A stretch of DNA of 64,000 bases from Streptomyces griseus subsp. griseus. Lineage in GTDB: Bacteria; Actinomycetota; Actinomycetes; Streptomycetales; Streptomycetaceae. The translations under genes and the position numbers were made by a program. Where the stretch lies: the NCBI RefSeq assembly GCF_000720255.1, contig NZ_JOJE01000036.1:9135-73134 (forward strand), in the 5' to 3' direction. Positions 34,285-43,187 of the stretch are shown here, piece by piece (the first letter of the stretch is position 1; each line of letters begins with the position of its first letter). The notes below the pieces were generated by a model. The model saw nothing but the letters and a program-made list of their open reading frames with translations. It ran no database searches and was not told where the DNA came from.

Positions 34285-37200
34285 ATGTCTACGCACCCTG
34301 CCCCCGCCTTCGGCGCCCTCGCTCCCCGTCTGACCGAGTTGTCCCTGCGTGATGCGCAGCGGCTCGGACGCCGGCTCGAAGGTGCGCGCAAGATCCGTAA
34401 GCCCGAGGCTCGGGCCGCCGTTCTCGCTGAGATCGAGGCGGAGGTCGCCAAGGGCGAGTCCCGTATGGCTGCGCGCGCGGCGCGTGTGCCGGCGGTGAGC
34501 TACCCCGAGCAGTTGCCCGTCAGTCAGAAGAAGGACGACATCGCGGCGGCGATCCGTGATCATCAGGTCGTCATCGTGGCCGGTGAGACGGGTTCGGGCA
34601 AGACGACGCAGATTCCGAAGATCTGTCTTGAGCTCGGGCGCGGGGTCAAGGGGATGATCGGGCATACGCAGCCGAGGCGGATCGCCGCGCGGACGGTGGC
34701 CGAGCGGGTGGCGGAGGAGTTGCGGACGCCGCTCGGGGAGGCCGTCGGCTGGAAGGTGCGGTTCACGGACCAGGTCGATCCGGAGGCCACGTTCGTCAAG
34801 CTGATGACGGACGGCATCCTGCTGGCGGAGATCCAGACGGACCGCGAGCTGCGCGCGTACGACACGATCATCATCGACGAGGCGCACGAGCGGTCTCTCA
34901 ACATCGACTTCCTGCTGGGTTATCTCGCGCAGTTGTTGCCGCGTCGGCCGGACCTGAAGGTCGTCATCACGTCGGCGACGATTGATCCGGAGCGGTTCTC
35001 GCGGCACTTCGGTGATGCTCCGATCGTCGAGGTGAGCGGTCGGACGTATCCCGTGGAGGTGCGTTACCGGCCGCTTCTGGAGGAGGACTCGGAGGACTCC
35101 GACCGGGATCAGATCACCGCGATCACGGATGCGGTGGAGGAGCTGATGGCGGAGGGGAAGGGCGACATCCTCGTCTTTCTCTCCGGGGAGCGGGAGATCC
35201 GGGACACGGCTGACGCGCTCACGAAGAAGCAGTACAGATTCACCGAGGTGCTGCCTCTGTATGCCCGGTTGTCGCATGCCGAGCAGCATCGTGTGTTCCA
35301 GCCGCACACCGGTCGCAGGATCGTTCTGGCCACCAATGTCGCCGAGACGTCGCTGACGGTGCCGGGGATCAAGTACGTCATTGATCCCGGCTTCGCCCGG
35401 ATCTCGCGGTACAGCCATCGGACGAAGGTCCAGCGGCTGCCGATCGAGCCGATCTCGCAGGCGAGTGCCAATCAGCGCAAGGGGCGTTGTGGCCGTACGA
35501 GCGACGGTGTGTGCATCCGGCTGTACTCGGAGGACGACTTCGAGGCCAGGCCGGAGTTCACGGACGCTGAGATCCTCCGTACGAATCTCGCGTCGGTCAT
35601 CCTGCAGATGACCGCCGCCGGCCTCGGTGAAATCGAGAAGTTCCCGTTCATCGACCCGCCGGACCATCGCAACATCCGTGACGGCGTGCAGCTCCTGCAG
35701 GAGTTGAGTGCGCTGGATCCTGCCCAGAAGGATCCGCGCAAGCGGTTGACGCAGACGGGCCGCAAGCTGGCCCAGCTGCCGGTCGACCCCCGGCTGGCGC
35801 GCATGGTGCTGGAGGCCGACAGGAACGGCTGTGTCCGCGAGGTCATGGTCATCGCGGCCGCGCTGTCCATCCAGGATCCGCGCGAACGCCCGGCCGACAA
35901 GCAGGCCCAGGCCGATCAGCAGCACGCCCGTTTCAAGGACGAGACGAGTGACTTCCTCGCGTATCTGAATCTGTGGCGGTATGTGCGTGAGCAGCAGCGG
36001 GAGCGCGGTTCGTCGTCGTTCCGCCGGATGTGCAAGCAGGAGTATTTGAATTTCCTGCGGATCCGGGAGTGGCAGGACATCTACTCGCAGCTGCGGACGG
36101 TCGCCAAGCAGATGGGCATCCACCTCAATGAGGAGGACGCCCCGGGTGACCGGGTCCATGTGTCGCTGCTCGCGGGTTTGTTGTCGCACGTCGGCATGAA
36201 GGATGTGAAGGACGGCAACAAGAACGAGTACCTGGGTGCGCGGAACGCGAAGTTCGCGATCTTCCCGGGTTCGGCGCTGTTCAAGAAGCAGCCGCGTTTC
36301 GTGATGTCCGCCGAGCTGGTGGAGACCTCCCGGCTCTGGGCCCGTGTCAACGCCAAGATCGAGCCGGAGTGGGTGGAGCCGCTCGCGGGTCATCTGCTGA
36401 AGCGGACGTACAGCGAGCCGCACTGGGAGAAGGACCAGGCGGCGGTGATGGCGTTCGAGAAGGTCACGTTGTACGGGGTGCCGATCGTCGCGCAGCGGAA
36501 GGTGAACTACGGGCGGATCGATCCGGAGGTGTCCCGGGAGCTTTTCATTCGCAATGCTCTGGTCGAGGGTGACTGGCGTACGCATCACAAGTTCTTCGCC
36601 GACAACCGCAGGCTCCTCAGTGAGGTGGAGGAGTTGGAGCACCGGGCGCGGCGCCGGGACATCGTGGTCGATGACGACACGCTCTTCGACTTCTACGAGC
36701 AGCGGGTGCCGGAGCATGTGGTCTCGGGGGCGCATTTCGACTCGTGGTGGAAGCGCAAGCGGCATGAGCAGCCGGACTTCCTGGACTTCGAGCGGGAGAT
36801 GCTGATCCGGGAGTCGGCGGAGGCGGTCACGAAGGCCGACTATCCGGACTCGTGGCGTCAGGGGCCGCTGAAGTTCCGGGTGACGTATCAGTTCGAGCCG
36901 GGTGCGGATGCGGACGGTGTGACGGTCCATGTGCCGCTCCAGGTGCTGAATCAGGTGACGGACGAGGGCTTCGACTGGCAGATCCCGGGGTTGCGGGAGG
37001 AGGTCGTGACCGAGTTGATCCGGTCCCTGCCCAAGCCGATCCGCCGTCACTACGTCCCGGCTCCGAATTACGCGAAGGCGTTCCTGGAGAGGGCGGTGCC
37101 GTTGCAGGAGCCGCTGACGGTGACGATGGCGCGTGAGTTGAAGCGGATGGTCGGAGTGCCGTTCACCGCGGACGACTTCGACTGGTCGAGGGTTCCCGAC

Positions 37201-38229
37201 CATTTGCGGGTGACGTTCCGGATCGTGGACGAGCGGCGTCGCAAGCTGGCCGAGGACAAGGATCTGGAGACGCTGAGGCTCCGGCTGAAGCCGAAGGCCC
37301 GCCAGGCGCTGTCGCAGGCCGCCGCAGCGACGGCGGAGCGGCAGGGCGGTGAGTCGTTGGAGCGCCAGGGGCTGACCGACTGGACGATCGGCTCCCTGAC
37401 GCGGGTCTTCGAGACGCGTCGTGCCGGGCAGCCGGTGAAGGCGTTCCCGGCGCTGGTGGACGACGGTGACACGGTTTCCGTGCGCCTTTTCGATACGGAG
37501 GCCGAGCAGGCCGAGGCGATGTGGAAGGGCACGCGGCGGCTGATCCTGCGGAACATCCCGGTCAATCCGGGGAAGTTCGCGTCGGAGAAGCTCACGAACG
37601 CGCAGAAGCTGGCGCTGTCGGCGAATCCGCACGGTTCGATCCAGGGGTTGTTCGACGACTGCGCGATGGCTGCGGCGGACAAGCTGATCGGGGATTTCGG
37701 TGGGCCGGCGTGGGACGAGGAGTCGTTCCGGAAGCTGTTCGACAAGGTGCGTGCGGAGATCGTGGACACGACGGTTCGTACGGTGGGGCAGGTGCAGCAG
37801 GTCCTGGCGGCCTGGCAGGCCTGTGAGCGCCGTCTGAAGGCCGTACGGAGTGCTGTGCTGCTGCCGAACCTCCAGGACGTGCGCAAGCAGTTGGACGGTC
37901 TTGTGCGGCCTGGTTTCGTGACGGAGGCGGGGTTGCGCCGACTGCCGGATCTGATGCGGTACTTGGTGGCGGCGGACCGGCGGTTGCAGCAGATGCCGAC
38001 GAACGTCCAGCGGGACTCCACGCGTATGGAGAAGGTCCATGAGATGCGGGACGAGTACGCGTGGCTGTTGGAGCAGATGCCCCAGGGGCGGCCGGTGCCC
38101 TCCTCGGTGCTGGAGATCCGCTGGATGATCGAGGAGCTGCGGGTGAGCTATTTCGCGCACGCTCTGGGTACGGCGTATCCGGTGTCGGACAAGCGGATCG
38201 TGAAGGCGATCGACGCTGCCGCGCCGTGA
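34285..38229 (+). CDS. hrpA: ATP-dependent RNA helicase HrpA (DEAH-box)
   Basis: The product is 1314 residues, full length for HrpA. Walker A is GETGSGKTTQIPK, DEAH lies in IIIDEAHERSLN, SAT in VITSATIDPERF, and motif VI is QRKGRCGRTSDG. The helicase-associated domains and the long C-terminal HrpA domain (DUF3418) follow. In E. coli HrpA rescues stalled or collided ribosomes and processes mRNA. The ATG at 34285 lacks a close Shine-Dalgarno sequence. It is divergent from tnpB, and tRNA-Asp copy 2 follows at 38323. Confidence 0.95.
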   Translation: MSTHPAPAFGALAPRLTELSLRDAQRLGRRLEGARKIRKPEARAAVLAEIEAEVAKGESRMAARAARVPAVSYPEQLPVSQKKDDIAAAIRDHQVVIVAGETGSGKTTQIPKICLELGRGVKGMIGHTQPRRIAARTVAERVAEELRTPLGEAVGWKVRFTDQVDPEATFVKLMTDGILLAEIQTDRELRAYDTIIIDEAHERSLNIDFLLGYLAQLLPRRPDLKVVITSATIDPERFSRHFGDAPIVEVSGRTYPVEVRYRPLLEEDSEDSDRDQITAITDAVEELMAEGKGDILVFLSGEREIRDTADALTKKQYRFTEVLPLYARLSHAEQHRVFQPHTGRRIVLATNVAETSLTVPGIKYVIDPGFARISRYSHRTKVQRLPIEPISQASANQRKGRCGRTSDGVCIRLYSEDDFEARPEFTDAEILRTNLASVILQMTAAGLGEIEKFPFIDPPDHRNIRDGVQLLQELSALDPAQKDPRKRLTQTGRKLAQLPVDPRLARMVLEADRNGCVREVMVIAAALSIQDPRERPADKQAQADQQHARFKDETSDFLAYLNLWRYVREQQRERGSSSFRRMCKQEYLNFLRIREWQDIYSQLRTVAKQMGIHLNEEDAPGDRVHVSLLAGLLSHVGMKDVKDGNKNEYLGARNAKFAIFPGSALFKKQPRFVMSAELVETSRLWARVNAKIEPEWVEPLAGHLLKRTYSEPHWEKDQAAVMAFEKVTLYGVPIVAQRKVNYGRIDPEVSRELFIRNALVEGDWRTHHKFFADNRRLLSEVEELEHRARRRDIVVDDDTLFDFYEQRVPEHVVSGAHFDSWWKRKRHEQPDFLDFEREMLIRESAEAVTKADYPDSWRQGPLKFRVTYQFEPGADADGVTVHVPLQVLNQVTDEGFDWQIPGLREEVVTELIRSLPKPIRRHYVPAPNYAKAFLERAVPLQEPLTVTMARELKRMVGVPFTADDFDWSRVPDHLRVTFRIVDERRRKLAEDKDLETLRLRLKPKARQALSQAAAATAERQGGESLERQGLTDWTIGSLTRVFETRRAGQPVKAFPALVDDGDTVSVRLFDTEAEQAEAMWKGTRRLILRNIPVNPGKFASEKLTNAQKLALSANPHGSIQGLFDDCAMAAADKLIGDFGGPAWDEESFRKLFDKVRAEIVDTTVRTVGQVQQVLAAWQACERRLKAVRSAVLLPNLQDVRKQLDGLVRPGFVTEAGLRRLPDLMRYLVAADRRLQQMPTNVQRDSTRMEKVHEMRDEYAWLLEQMPQGRPVPSSVLEIRWMIEELRVSYFAHALGTAYPVSDKRIVKAIDAAAP

Positions 38230-38322
38230 TCGGACGCGTACGGTGGGTGAGTTCGACCAGCGGGCTCACCCTCCTGTAGAGTCCTTCTCGCAGCGCAACG
38301 CACGAGTAGCGCCGCGAAACCT

Positions 38323-38397
38323 GGTCCTGTGGAGCAGTTTGGAGTGCTCGCCACCCTGTCAAGGTGGAGGCCGCGGGTTCAAATCCCGTCAGGACCG
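38323..38397 (+). tRNA. tRNA-Asp (GTC), copy 2
   Basis: This is identical to the copy at 32631-32705. Its 3' end is the first unit of the tandem repeat that follows. Confidence 0.95.
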
Positions 38398-38705
38398 CAT
38401 AGATGAGCTGAGGCCCGCATCCCCGAGGGGTGCGGGCCTCAGTCGCGTCCGGGCACGGGAAGGGCCGCGCCCGCGGCGCAGCCGCGATCGGACACAGCAA
38501 ATCCCGTCAGGACCGCATAGATGAGCCGAGGCCCGCATCCCGCGAGGGGTGCGGGCCTCAGTCGCGTCCGGGCACGGGAAGGGCCGCGCCCGCGGCGCAG
38601 CCGCGATCGGACACAGCAAATCCCGTCAGGACCGCACAGTTGAGTGAGGCCCGCGGCCCCGCGAGGGGTGCGGGTCGTCTCAGTCGTGTTCGGCCTCGGT
38701 GCCCG
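38381..38705 (+). repeat. Tandem duplication of tRNA-Asp 3' end plus terminator (118-119 bp units)
   Basis: Units start at 38381, 38499 and 38618 with AAATCCCGTCAGGACCGCA, the last 17 nt of the tRNA plus two. Each then carries a GAGGCCCGCAT...GTGCGGGCCTC hairpin, and units 1-2 share a further 70 bp ending GGACACAGC. Unit 2 has one extra base. Unit 3 diverges after about 65 bp. The hairpin in each unit is a plausible terminator for the tRNA. Confidence 0.9.
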
Positions 38706-38860
38706 TCCAGCGTTCGGGCGCGCTTCCGTTGGGCCGGCTCGCGCCGGCTCGCGCGGGCTCAGGGCGGGCTCAGTAAGCAGTCGGCCGTCTTGACGGCGTC
38801 ACGTTCCGCCGGTACCCAGAGAGCAGGGCCGCGTTCCCCGTAGGCCTGCGGAGGTGGCGT

Positions 38861-39064
38861 ATGGCGGCATCGGTCAGGCACGAGACGCGGGCGCTGCTCC
38901 GCGCGCATCTGTCGGCCGCGTCGTCGTATCGGCACCTGACGAGTCACTGTCCGATCTGCCATCGCCTGTTGCGGCTGGCGCTGGATTCCGCGCCATGGGC
39001 CGCGCAGGGGCCGCTGGGGCCTTCGGAGCCGGCCGTCGAGGGTGAGTGTCCCTCTCCTGATTGA
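38861..39064 (+). CDS. Small conserved protein (DUF6274-like) next to bldC
   Basis: The product is 67 residues; the ATG at 38861 has GGAGGTGGCGT upstream, an excellent ribosome-binding site. The sequence has a single C-P-I-C motif (HCPICHRLLRLAL), which could bind zinc or iron as half a site. From memory, a protein of this type (DUF6274) is conserved beside bldC in streptomycetes. The function is unknown. Confidence 0.7.
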   Translation: MAASVRHETRALLRAHLSAASSYRHLTSHCPICHRLLRLALDSAPWAAQGPLGPSEPAVEGECPSPD

Positions 39065-39512
39065 GTCCCCCGAGCGGTCGAGCCGCCGAGCGGTCGAGCC
39101 GTCCCCGGGTCTGCTCTCCAGCTCTCACGAGTTGGCCGCTACAGGGGTCCGGGGGTGTGACCGGTGTCACTGCATGAGTTTTTGAAACTCGGGTTCTTAC
39201 CAGTCTCCTACAACTGGTCAATTTAATATGTGCAATTGCACCAGTCTCACAGGAGATCCGCCACCCCTCCCCAGAGTCCGACAAGCCCGCGCACAGACCC
39301 GCCGGTTGAGCACGCGTCGGCGCACAAAAAAGATCGCACTGGACCCGGCGGAGTCCAGTGCGATCTACGACGCACCCTTGTTGCGTGCCTGCGAAGCTCT
39401 GAATGGCTTGGGCGTGGGCTCTGTTGGGGCAGAACCCGCGTCGCTTGGAGTTAGGGCTCCGGGCGCCTCGGCATGTTGGGGGAACTGCCGTTTTGCCCGG
39501 TTATGCGATGGT
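39065..39512. other. Intergenic region between DUF6274 gene and bldC, with AT-rich palindrome cluster
   Basis: This 448-base convergent spacer holds the bldC terminator (39325-39365) and an unusual AT-rich island at 39177-39250. The island contains ACCAGT-N8-ACTGGT (39199-39218), the 12-bp palindrome GTGCAATTGCAC (39230-39241) and the direct repeat ACCAGTCTC at 39199 and 39240. No gene is supported. Confidence 0.5.
39325..39365 (-). terminator. Rho-independent terminator of bldC
   Basis: Perfect stem GATCGCACTGGAC/GTCCAGTGCGATC followed on the minus strand by TTTTTT. It lies about 150 nt after the bldC stop. Confidence 0.9.
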
Positions 39513-39719
39513 TCAGGCCTCGCTGCGCTGCTGCGGGATACCCGCGAGCAGTGCGCGGACCTCAGCCTCGCGGTAACGGCGGTGCCCGCCGAGCGTACGG
39601 ATGGACGTGAGCTTGCCGGCCTTCGCCCACCGCGTGACCGTCTTCGGGTCCACACGGAACATGGTGGCGACCTCAGCCGGGGTCAGCAGCGGCTCGGCAT
39701 CAGGGGTGCGAGCGGTCAT
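39513..39719 (-). CDS. bldC: Developmental transcriptional regulator BldC
   Basis: This 68-residue MerR-like winged-helix protein has the BldC sequence: LLTPAEVATMFRVDPKTVTRW, then KLTSIRTLGGHRRYREAEV. Unlike true MerR proteins it lacks the dimerisation helix. BldC binds head-to-tail on direct repeats and controls the timing of aerial growth and sporulation, keeping vegetative growth going. The ATG at 39719 has GAGGAGG 7 nt upstream. A -10-like TATAAC lies about 100 nt upstream, and a perfect terminator follows. Confidence 0.97.
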   Translation of the reverse strand: MTARTPDAEPLLTPAEVATMFRVDPKTVTRWAKAGKLTSIRTLGGHRRYREAEVRALLAGIPQQRSEA

Positions 39720-40291
39720 GAGCGGCCTCCTCGGGAGAACCGAACCTTCTCGGTTCTTTCCTCTAAATTCTGCACCTTGACCCGCGTTGCCCGAAATGGC
39801 GGACGCGAGTCGAGTCGGTTATAGGACGAACGGCTTGTCCTCGGCACTACAACTACACCATCTGTCCAGCCGCGTCGGCCAAACCGATGGAATTGCCCCC
39901 CAGGTGTTCATCGGCGACGGAAGCCGATGGACCATGCCATAGCGGACAGTCACGCCACTGTGACGATCAGTCACAGGGCGATCAGGAGTCACGAGACCCC
40001 CCAAAGCGTGCAATGCTGAGATTCCGGCCACAGTGGAACACAGTGGGACGGACGGAGCCCTCCCCGGACTCCTTGTCCTATTTTGGCACGAGGATGGGCA
40101 AGCGGCGCAAGGGTCGTGTAAGTGCTGTCCGTCACCCTTGCGACAAAAGCCGGGATCGGGACCTACGCCCCGTCAGTTCCACGAAGTGCCGTAGACCGTA
40201 CGCTGCCTACGGCTTCCACGGCCGTGACACACATCACGCAGGCAAGGCCTGTAGCGTGCGTCACACACACGTGTCACTCACGGCCGCGGCC
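39720..40291 (-). other. bldC upstream region: leader inverted repeat and promoter candidates
   Basis: This 572-base gap has no supported gene. In the leader, AGAACCGA-N6-TCGGTTCT (39736-39757) can form an 8-bp hairpin close to the bldC ribosome-binding site. A -10-like TATAAC (39818-39823, minus) would give about a 90-nt leader. Further up is CTGTGAC-N5-GTCACAG (39958-39976), a perfect 7-bp inverted repeat that looks like a regulator site. Several CACACA/GTGTGT stretches lie at 40230-40280. Confidence 0.4.
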
Positions 40292-41134
40292 TCAGTTGGC
40301 CGAGCGCCGGTCCCGTACCGAGCGCCAGCGCTCCACGAGCCGCCCGTACGCCTCGCCCGCGCCCTCGCCGTCACCGCGGCGCAGCGCCTCGATGCCCTCG
40401 GCCACGTCCGCCGCCGAGTGGTCGTCCTCCAGTTCGCCGGTCGGCAGCGTGTGCACCAGGCCGCCGTAGTCCAGCTCGACCAGTGAGCGCGGGTGGAACT
40501 CCTCCAGCCAGCGCCCCACGTCCACCAGACCGTCGATGAGCGGCCCCTCGTCGATGGCGTCCCGCAGGGTGCGCAGGGCCCGCGCCACCCGCCGCCGGGC
40601 CTGCACCATCGGTGTGCGGTAGCGCAGCATCGGGGGCACGTCGGCGGTGCCCTTGTCGAACCGCCGCTCCTCGTCGGAGACCAGCACGAACCAGTTCACC
40701 GGGATGTGCCAGGTCGCCGTGCGGATCCAGGGACGGGCGTCGGGGTTGCGGGCGAGCCAGCGCTCGTAGTCCTGGGCGGCCTGCCCGCGTACGACGGGAG
40801 GCAGTACGGCGTCGAGGACCGGCTCGGGGAGCTCCTCGGGCAGTTCCTCCAGTGCCTGCCAGCCGCGCAGCCGGGTCCGCCAGGGGCACACGCACACCAC
40901 GCCGTCCACCTCCACCACGAAGGCGTCGCCGCTCTCCTGCACCGGTACGGGTATCGGCGGGGTGGGCAGCAGGTCGGCGAGGGAGCGGCGCAGCTCGTCC
41001 TGGTACGAGGGGCGGTCGGCGCGGCGGGCGTAGCGGGCCCAGTGGGTGCGCTCGGGCTCCGGGAAGGCGGCCAGCGGCTCGTACACGCGCAGATAGGTCG
41101 CGTACGGGACGATCACCGGGGACACCTTGGACAC
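40292..41134 (-). CDS. Conserved actinobacterial protein of unknown function
   Basis: I do not recognise a named family. The GTG at 41134 has GGGAGG 8 nt upstream and gives 280 residues. The protein is soluble, rich in Arg, Trp and Glu, starting SPVIVPYATYLRVYEPLAAF; it has a central Trp-rich core (TATWHIPVNWFVLVSDEERR) and a helical Arg-rich C-terminus. There is no signal peptide or transmembrane segment. A gene of this kind sits between bldC and vdh in other streptomycetes as I recall, so it belongs to the core. Cys-Val-Cys in the VCVCPWRT segment is notable but not a known motif. Confidence 0.7.
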   Translation of the reverse strand: MSKVSPVIVPYATYLRVYEPLAAFPEPERTHWARYARRADRPSYQDELRRSLADLLPTPPIPVPVQESGDAFVVEVDGVVCVCPWRTRLRGWQALEELPEELPEPVLDAVLPPVVRGQAAQDYERWLARNPDARPWIRTATWHIPVNWFVLVSDEERRFDKGTADVPPMLRYRTPMVQARRRVARALRTLRDAIDEGPLIDGLVDVGRWLEEFHPRSLVELDYGGLVHTLPTGELEDDHSAADVAEGIEALRRGDGEGAGEAYGRLVERWRSVRDRRSAN

Positions 41135-41356
41135 GCCTGCTCCCTCCCCCGCCGTATGTCCGGGAAACCTGCGGAACCCGCCCACGAGGGCGCGGGAAAA
41201 CTATGCAAATCGTTGCACGGTCGTACTCCAGGAGTGGGTGATCCTGAGCAGTGCGCGGATGGCGGGGCCTCCAGGCTCTAGTCTCGTGCTCACGGTTCCC
41301 GCCACCCACACGGGAGCTGCTCTCCACCCGCCGCTACTTACCCAGGAGTCACCACA

Positions 41357-42460
41357 GTGACCGACGTAACCGGCGTACCCGCTGAGGTCCTGCACACCCT
41401 GTTCCGGTCGGATCAGGGGGGCCATGAGCAGGTCGTACTCTGCCAGGACCGTGCCAGCGGTCTGAAGGCCGTCATCGCCCTCCACTCCACCGCTCTGGGC
41501 CCCGCGCTCGGGGGCACCCGCTTCTACCCGTACGCCGATGAGGAGCAGGCCGTCGCCGACGCGCTGAACCTCGCGCGCGGGATGTCGTACAAGAACGCCC
41601 TGGCCGGTCTCGACCACGGCGGCGGCAAGGCCGTGATCATCGGTGACCCCGAGCGGATCAAGACCGAGGAGCTGCTGCTCGCCTACGGCCGGTTCGTCGC
41701 CTCGCTCGGCGGGCGCTACGTCACCGCCTGCGACGTCGGCACGTATGTCGCCGACATGGACGTCGTCGCCCGGGAGTGCCGGTGGACCACCGGGCGCTCC
41801 CCGGAGAACGGCGGCGCCGGCGACTCCTCCGTCCTCACCGCGTTCGGCGTCTACCAGGGCATGCGTGCCTCCGCCCAGCACATGTGGGGCGACCCCACGC
41901 TGCGTGGGCGCAGGGTCGGCATCGCGGGCGTCGGCAAGGTCGGTCACCACCTGGTGCGGCACCTGCGGGACGAGGGCGCCGAGGTCGTGATCACGGACGT
42001 GCGGGAGGACGCCGTACGGCGGATCCTCGATGCGTATCCGACGGGTGTGAGCGCCGTCGCCGACACCGAGGCGCTGATCCGGGTCGAGGGCCTGGACATC
42101 TACGCGCCCTGCGCGCTGGGCGGCGCCCTCGACGACTGGAGCGTGCCTGCGCTCACCGCCAGGGTGGTGTGCGGCGCGGCCAACAACCAGCTGGCCCACC
42201 CGGGTGTGGAGAAGGACCTCGCCGACCGCGGGATCCTCTACGCGCCGGACTACGTCGTGAACGCCGGCGGGGTCATCCAGGTGGCCGACGAGCTGCACGG
42301 GTTCGATTTCGAGCGGTGCCGGGCGAAGGCCGCGGGCATCTACGACACCACGCTCGCAATCTTCGCGCGTGCGAAGGCGGACGGGGTTCCGCCCGCTGCG
42401 GCGGCCGACCGGATCGCCGAGCAGCGGATGCACGAGGCGGCCGCGGCCCGCGGCTGGTGA
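41357..42460 (+). CDS. vdh: Valine dehydrogenase (Leu/Phe/Val dehydrogenase family)
   Basis: This 367-residue NAD-dependent oxidative deaminase converts L-valine, leucine and isoleucine to 2-oxo acids, supplying branched-chain precursors for polyketides and fatty acids. The Gly-rich substrate loop [12 protein letters not shown], the catalytic-Lys segment [11 protein letters not shown] and the nucleotide fold [14 protein letters not shown] are all present. The sequence is very close to the S. coelicolor Vdh I remember. The GTG at 41357 lacks a strong ribosome-binding site (AGGAGTCACCACA upstream, spacing about 8). It is divergent from the unknown conserved gene. Confidence 0.95.
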   Translation: MTDVTGVPAEVLHTLFRSDQGGHEQVVLCQDRASGLKAVIALHSTALGPALGGTRFYPYADEEQAVADALNLARGMSYKNALAGLDHGGGKAVIIGDPERIKTEELLLAYGRFVASLGGRYVTACDVGTYVADMDVVARECRWTTGRSPENGGAGDSSVLTAFGVYQGMRASAQHMWGDPTLRGRRVGIAGVGKVGHHLVRHLRDEGAEVVITDVREDAVRRILDAYPTGVSAVADTEALIRVEGLDIYAPCALGGALDDWSVPALTARVVCGAANNQLAHPGVEKDLADRGILYAPDYVVNAGGVIQVADELHGFDFERCRAKAAGIYDTTLAIFARAKADGVPPAAAADRIAEQRMHEAAAARGW

Positions 42461-42763
42461 GGCTCCGGGAGCGCGTTCCGCGGGTTTGACGGGTACCCGT
42501 CGAGGGGCAGTTAGAGAGAACTCTCACGTTCGTCGGCGGGTCGCCTGCCAAGAAGTGGTTAAAATCGCGGTTGACCAGCGGGGACAGGGCGCCTCGATGG
42601 TTCTGGACCCAGGCACGTCATGCGGGCGACGTACCGTATGGCCGTGGGCTCAGGTACCGTGGAAGCCCTACGGACCGGTCTCTCTGCGGAGAGCCCGTTC
42701 CAGATCATGAACGCGTGTCAAGACTCTGGGGCCGTCGAGCCCCGTCACCGAGGGGGTCGAGCC
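42461..42763. other. Intergenic spacer between vdh and DUF3073 gene
   Basis: 303 bases without a supported gene. An in-frame open extension upstream of the DUF3073 start lacks coding bias. TTAAAATCG at about 42559-42567 is the only AT-rich -10-like patch. Confidence 0.3.
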
Positions 42764-43015
42764 ATGGGGCGCGGCCGGGCCAAGGCCAAGCAGACGAAGG
42801 TCGCCCGCCAGCTGAAGTACAACAGCGGCGGGACTGACCTGTCGCGTCTGGCCAGCGAGCTGGGCGCTTCGACTTCGAATCAGCCTCCGAACGGCGAGCC
42901 GTTCGAGGACGACGAAGACGACGACGACCCGTACGCCCAGTACGCGGATCTCTACAACGACGATGAGGACGAGGACGACGAGTCCGGTCCCGCGTCGCAT
43001 CGCCGCGGCGCTTGA
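42764..43015 (+). CDS. DUF3073 family small acidic protein
   Basis: The product is 83 residues with the DUF3073 start MGRGRAKAKQTKVARQLKY and a strongly acidic Asp/Glu tail. The basic head and acidic tail suggest nucleic-acid or ribosome contact, but no function is established. The ATG at 42764 has GAGGGGG about 8 nt upstream. A strong terminator follows at 43031. It is conserved next to purM in streptomycetes. Confidence 0.88.
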   Translation: MGRGRAKAKQTKVARQLKYNSGGTDLSRLASELGASTSNQPPNGEPFEDDEDDDDPYAQYADLYNDDEDEDDESGPASHRRGA

Positions 43016-43030
43016 CGCCTTAGCTGCGCT

Positions 43031-43073
43031 TGACCCGGTCCGGGGTGGTTCGCCACCGTCGGACCGGGTTTTG
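43031..43073 (+). terminator. Terminator of the DUF3073 gene
   Basis: Stem ACCCGGTCCG/CGGACCGGGT with an inner GGTGG/CCACC stem, followed by TTTTG. Confidence 0.85.
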
Positions 43074-43187
43074 CGCTGCCTTCGGCTGCGTCACCTGGGC
43101 GTCAGTCCGTAGGCGATCGATCTGTAGGCGATCAATCCGTAGGCGTCACACCGGCGGTGTCACATCGCCGGTGTGACGTCGTCGGTG

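Noticed and set aside
34183..38160. 1325-codon minus-strand frame opposite hrpA
   Set aside because: A shadow frame of hrpA; His/Arg/Leu-rich text without domains.
38381..38705. CRISPR array
   Set aside because: Repeat units are 118-119 bp with no spacers of constant size and no cas genes; each unit is a tRNA end plus terminator.
39958..39976. Crp/cAMP-receptor site upstream of bldC
   Set aside because: TGTGA and TCACA are present but separated by 7 bases, not the 6 of the Crp consensus, so it is reported only as an inverted repeat.
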